DNA of 64,000 bases. Source: Desulfonauticus sp. (lineage in GTDB: Bacteria; Desulfobacterota; Desulfovibrionia; Desulfovibrionales; Desulfonatronovibrionaceae). Positions 61,084 to 64,000 of the stretch are shown here, in pieces; positions within the stretch are counted from its first letter, which is position 1; every line of letters starts with the position of its first letter. The translations under genes and the position numbers were made by a program. The stretch spans positions 28,674 through 92,673 of the forward strand of contig JAUZRP010000043.1 of the NCBI GenBank assembly GCA_030950395.1, given 5' to 3'. A model generated the notes under the pieces. It was given only the letters and a program-made list of their open reading frames with translations, was not told the DNA's origin and did not search any database.

Positions 61084-63876
61084 ATGATAACTGTGTCAGC
61101 AGTTTCAGCAGGCCAGCTAAAAGAGTATTATGAGGGAGAAGATTATTATTTTCAGAACAAAGAAGGAGAAGTAATAGAAGGCAAAGAAATAGCTGGAGCA
61201 GAAAAACTCGGAGCTGGAGACCTTCAGAAAATCCTGCAGCAAAGAGAAAATGTTACTGAAAACAGCAGAGCTGCAATAGATCTCACCTTTTCCGCACCAA
61301 AGTCTGTATCCCTTGTTAGCTTTTTTGGAGACAAAGACGATCGGATAGCCGCTAAAGAAGCCCATGACCAGGCAGTTAAAACAGTCCTGGAACACATCAA
61401 AAACAACAACATAATCCATACCAGGGACGAAGAAGGAAAACTGGCAAAAATAAATCAAGATAGCCTTGTAGCCGTCAAAATCGATCACGCCTTATCCCGC
61501 TTAAAAGACCCTCAACTTCACTCCCACGTCCTGGTTGCAAATGTGGCCGAAAGAGAAAAAGACGGCCAAAAAACCGCCCTGGAACCTGGAGAACTCATGC
61601 GGGATCAAAAAAAATTGGGACTCCTCTATCGCCAAGAATTGGCCCATCAGCTGGAACAAAAAGGATTCTCTATCACCTGGGATAAAGAAAAACTTTCTTT
61701 TGAGATAAACGGAATATCCCAACAACAAATTGATTTTTTTTCCAAAAGGAGAGAAGAAATCCTTAGCCACCTAAGAGAAAACGGACTTCAGGACACAACC
61801 AGAGCTAAACAAATAGCCAATCTTGAGACCAGAGACCCAAAGGAAAAAAACGTTGATCTTAGACAACTACGAGCCGAACTGGAACAACAGGCAAAAGAAG
61901 CAGGCCTGGATCTCTCCAATATCCGTTCCACCAGATCCACCAACAAAGAACCCCAACAAGAGAATAACCCAATAAATAGCGATATAAAAAATCTAGACAG
62001 ACAAATGGTTGTTGAACATGCAGTTAGAGAAGTCGCAATGCGCCAGATTGTCCTGAAACGAAACGAGTTCCAATACGAAGTGGCCAACTACCTAGCACAA
62101 CATGGCTTTACCGCATCAATTAGAGAGATAACCGGACGAACCCAACAAGCGATAGGACACCTGGAAAAACAACTGGGAATCCTTAGCTCATACATAAAAG
62201 ATGATGCTGGACATTCCCTGGTTGGATTCAGAAAAATAGTTGAAGCATCCGCTAAAGTGGAAATGGTTGGAGTGAGAGATGACGCTGGACCCCAAATAGA
62301 AAAAACTAAAATCTCCGATACTCTAACTGCCGCCCTGGAAAGATTCCAGCAAGAAAAAGGATTCAAACCCGATCAAGAACAAATTGACGCAGCCACCAAC
62401 ATCCTTACATCCAACGGAGACTGCTTTGTCCTGGGAAAAGCTGGAACAGGAAAAACAACCATGCTCTCCCTTATGAAGGAAATGGCCGATAATTTAAATA
62501 TAAAAATTCTTGGAACTTCCTTTACAGGTAAGGCAGTGGACGGCATGGCAGAAGCTGGAATAGCAGCTAAAACGATAGACTCTTTGGCCGCTAAAGCTGA
62601 TAAAATACAAGCTGATATAATAATAGTTGACGAAGCCAATATGACTGATTCTATCCGTATGGCAACTGTCCAGGAAATAGCCCAAAAAACAGACGCAAAA
62701 ATAGTCTGGATGGGAGATCCAAACCAGCTCCAGGCAATTGGCCAGGGAAAAGGATTCCAGAACCTCCTTAGAGAAGCATACGCAAAAGATAGAGTATTCA
62801 CACTGGAAAATATACGCCGCCAGGAAGATGAAAACCTGAGAGCAGCAGTCCAGGAATTTGCCAAACTAAACGCATCAAAGGGTATAGAAATGCTACAGGA
62901 ACAAAAAAGGATAATAAACGTCCGACCTGGAGAAAATTCCCTGGAAGAAAGCATAAACAAAGCAGCAACTTATTATGCGATTTGGACAAAATACGGACAA
63001 AAAAACGCCCTGGCACTGACGACAAATAACAAAACGGTCAACCAGCTCAACCAAGCAATAAGGAATAAATTGTTCCAGTTAAAACACCTGGATAAAAACC
63101 AGACTTTTGACGTTCAACTTGACAAAAATACAACAATAAACCTCGCCCTGAACGAAAAAATAATGTTCACCAGGAATGACTCTAAGATCGGAGTCCGAAA
63201 CGGAGAGTTTGGAAAAATAGTTGGCTTTGAAACAAACCAGGAAACAGGCACAGTTGATAAAATAAAAGTGGAAACAAAAGAAGGAATAAAAACAATTGAT
63301 ATTAAAGAGTATAACCATATAAACTACGGCTATGCCGTCACTATCCACAAATCAGAAGGGATGACGGTGGGTAAAGCCGTATTCGTTCATTCTGAGAAAG
63401 ACTATGTCAACGCAAACCTTCTCTATGTCGCCGCATCAAGAGCAAGTGAAGAATTTAAACTTATTACGGATTGTGTCTCCAAGCTAGCCGAAGCGAATAA
63501 AGAATGGAAACAGGATATCCTGGATAAAATCCTCCAAAACGCCGAAAAAAACCTTGCCTTGGGTAATTCAAAAGTGGGCGAATACCTAAAGGCCAAAGAA
63601 GAACTAGAAAAATTCAAAGAGAATAAAAATCTCTTGATCTGGGGACAAAATAAAGAAGGACAAGATGTCTTTCTCTCTTCTCGTTCTGAAGTCAAAGAAA
63701 TAGCCCAGAAAATGGGATTGTCTCTTTCTGAAAAAGAAGTAAAAGCCGTCCTGGATATTCATCTGAAAAACAAAGAGATAAACGACAGGTTCAATAAAGG
63801 GCAGGAAATAAAAAACAAAATTTTTGAACAAATAAAACAAATCAATCATGACAGAAGAGACGGTGTTTGTCAATAA
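61084..63876 (+). CDS. TrwC/TraI-type relaxase with SF1 helicase domain
   Basis: The 930-residue protein starts MITVSAVSAGQLKEYYEGEDYYF, with the catalytic tyrosine pairs Y15/Y16 and Y21/Y22. The relaxase motif DLTFSAPKSVSL (66-77) and the three-histidine site H135, H146, H148 (DHALSRLKDPQLHSHVLVANV) are intact. Residues ~410-830 are a RecD2-like helicase: GKAGTGKTTM (451-460), IIVDEANMTD (513-522), WMGDPNQLQAIGQGKGF, YAVTIHKSEGMTV and LLYVAASRASEEF. It nicks oriT and unwinds the transferred strand (MOBF family). GGAGAGG precedes the ATG. Confidence 0.95.
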   Translation: MITVSAVSAGQLKEYYEGEDYYFQNKEGEVIEGKEIAGAEKLGAGDLQKILQQRENVTENSRAAIDLTFSAPKSVSLVSFFGDKDDRIAAKEAHDQAVKTVLEHIKNNNIIHTRDEEGKLAKINQDSLVAVKIDHALSRLKDPQLHSHVLVANVAEREKDGQKTALEPGELMRDQKKLGLLYRQELAHQLEQKGFSITWDKEKLSFEINGISQQQIDFFSKRREEILSHLRENGLQDTTRAKQIANLETRDPKEKNVDLRQLRAELEQQAKEAGLDLSNIRSTRSTNKEPQQENNPINSDIKNLDRQMVVEHAVREVAMRQIVLKRNEFQYEVANYLAQHGFTASIREITGRTQQAIGHLEKQLGILSSYIKDDAGHSLVGFRKIVEASAKVEMVGVRDDAGPQIEKTKISDTLTAALERFQQEKGFKPDQEQIDAATNILTSNGDCFVLGKAGTGKTTMLSLMKEMADNLNIKILGTSFTGKAVDGMAEAGIAAKTIDSLAAKADKIQADIIIVDEANMTDSIRMATVQEIAQKTDAKIVWMGDPNQLQAIGQGKGFQNLLREAYAKDRVFTLENIRRQEDENLRAAVQEFAKLNASKGIEMLQEQKRIINVRPGENSLEESINKAATYYAIWTKYGQKNALALTTNNKTVNQLNQAIRNKLFQLKHLDKNQTFDVQLDKNTTINLALNEKIMFTRNDSKIGVRNGEFGKIVGFETNQETGTVDKIKVETKEGIKTIDIKEYNHINYGYAVTIHKSEGMTVGKAVFVHSEKDYVNANLLYVAASRASEEFKLITDCVSKLAEANKEWKQDILDKILQNAEKNLALGNSKVGEYLKAKEELEKFKENKNLLIWGQNKEGQDVFLSSRSEVKEIAQKMGLSLSEKEVKAVLDIHLKNKEINDRFNKGQEIKNKIFEQIKQINHDRRDGVCQ

Positions 63877-64000
63877 AGATGTCGCCTCAAATGGTGATAA
63901 TTTAGGCAGCCGTAGCTAAATGAGTTTTAGTTTTTGATGAGGCAGGATTAAGGTGGACTGCCTCAACAGGTAACCAGTTTCTGGTGTTGCCTGCCCAACG
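63877..64000 (+). other. Structured non-coding stretch at the window end
   Basis: GAGGCAG (63,939-63,945) can pair with CTGCCTC (63,958-63,964). Alternatively GGCAGG (63,941-63,946) pairs with CCTGCC (63,990-63,995) around an inner ACCAG-TTT-CTGGT hairpin. The two folds exclude each other. No U-tract is in view. The sequence could be a leader or terminator, but it is cut by the window. Confidence 0.35.

Noticed and set aside
62373..62960. 195-codon minus-strand ORF inside the relaxase gene
   Set aside because: It is a shadow of a strongly conserved helicase domain, with serine- and phenylalanine-rich nonsense composition and no ribosome site.
63848..63919. 23-codon ORF starting inside the relaxase 3' end
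   Set aside because: No ribosome site and no sign of a protein-like pattern.

Overview
The window reads as one contig of a low-GC Gram-negative anaerobe, most likely a sulfate-reducing Desulfovibrionales member of the Desulfonauticus/Desulfohalobium kind. This is inference. It rests on a Desulfovibrio-type RdgC-like protein, a TrmD with a second methyltransferase domain, a korDABC 2-oxoacid:ferredoxin oxidoreductase, an incomplete mannose-type PTS, AT-rich intergenic DNA and generally strong AGGAGG ribosome sites.

Positions 1-48,400 are a dense chromosomal backbone. The minus-strand block 1-16,218 holds an rdgC fragment, an iron-sulfur flavin oxidoreductase, an unknown 593-residue protein, truA, a MotE-like gene and fliJ, smpB, ptsI/ptsH plus a lone EIID gene, and the ribosome-maturation cluster ffh-rpsP-khpA-rimM-trmD-rplS-rnhB-yraN-rsmI. 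Next come purA and a delta-prime-like gene (+), a decayed Rpn-family gene, and the phosphate regulon pstS-pstC-pstA-phoB-phoR-pstB-phoU (-) behind a Pho box. After that are yjbQ, trmFO, oppDF, gltX, queA, korDABC, aroE and a moeA fusion on the plus strand. The convergent cobS/SAM-hydrolase pair, yitT, argD and dut follow, then the tlyA-trmH-aroK-aroC run and a VKOR-thioredoxin fusion gene.

At 48,425-48,448 lies an isolated copy of the last 24 nt of an Ala-type tRNA/tmRNA gene (G3.U70-type acceptor, CCA encoded) with no tRNA body. It is best read as an attachment-site remnant. Everything to its right looks like an integrated plasmid-like conjugative or mobilizable element that runs past the window end. 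It has an excisionase-like protein, a 1012-residue fusion of a primase-like region, a zinc ribbon and an XPD/DinG-like Fe-S helicase, a divergent XRE repressor with candidate operators, and a free topoisomerase C-terminal repeat protein. It also has a Panacea (SocA-like) antitoxin with an unknown partner, a solitary RHH antitoxin, an actin-like segregation gene with small companions, a ribbon-helix-helix relaxosome-type protein, a VirD4/TraD coupling protein, two exported or membrane proteins of unknown role, and a TrwC/TraI relaxase-helicase. No integrase, ssrA body or mating-pore (VirB) genes are visible; they may lie beyond 64,000.

The backbone intergenic regions carry at least three dispersed repeat classes: a ~100-bp element with TAACTGCAAAAA ends (three copies), palindromes built on GTAGGGGY...RCCCCTAC with variable but self-complementary centres, and degenerate 7-bp-periodic runs. 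No complete tRNA or rRNA gene and no CRISPR array was seen.
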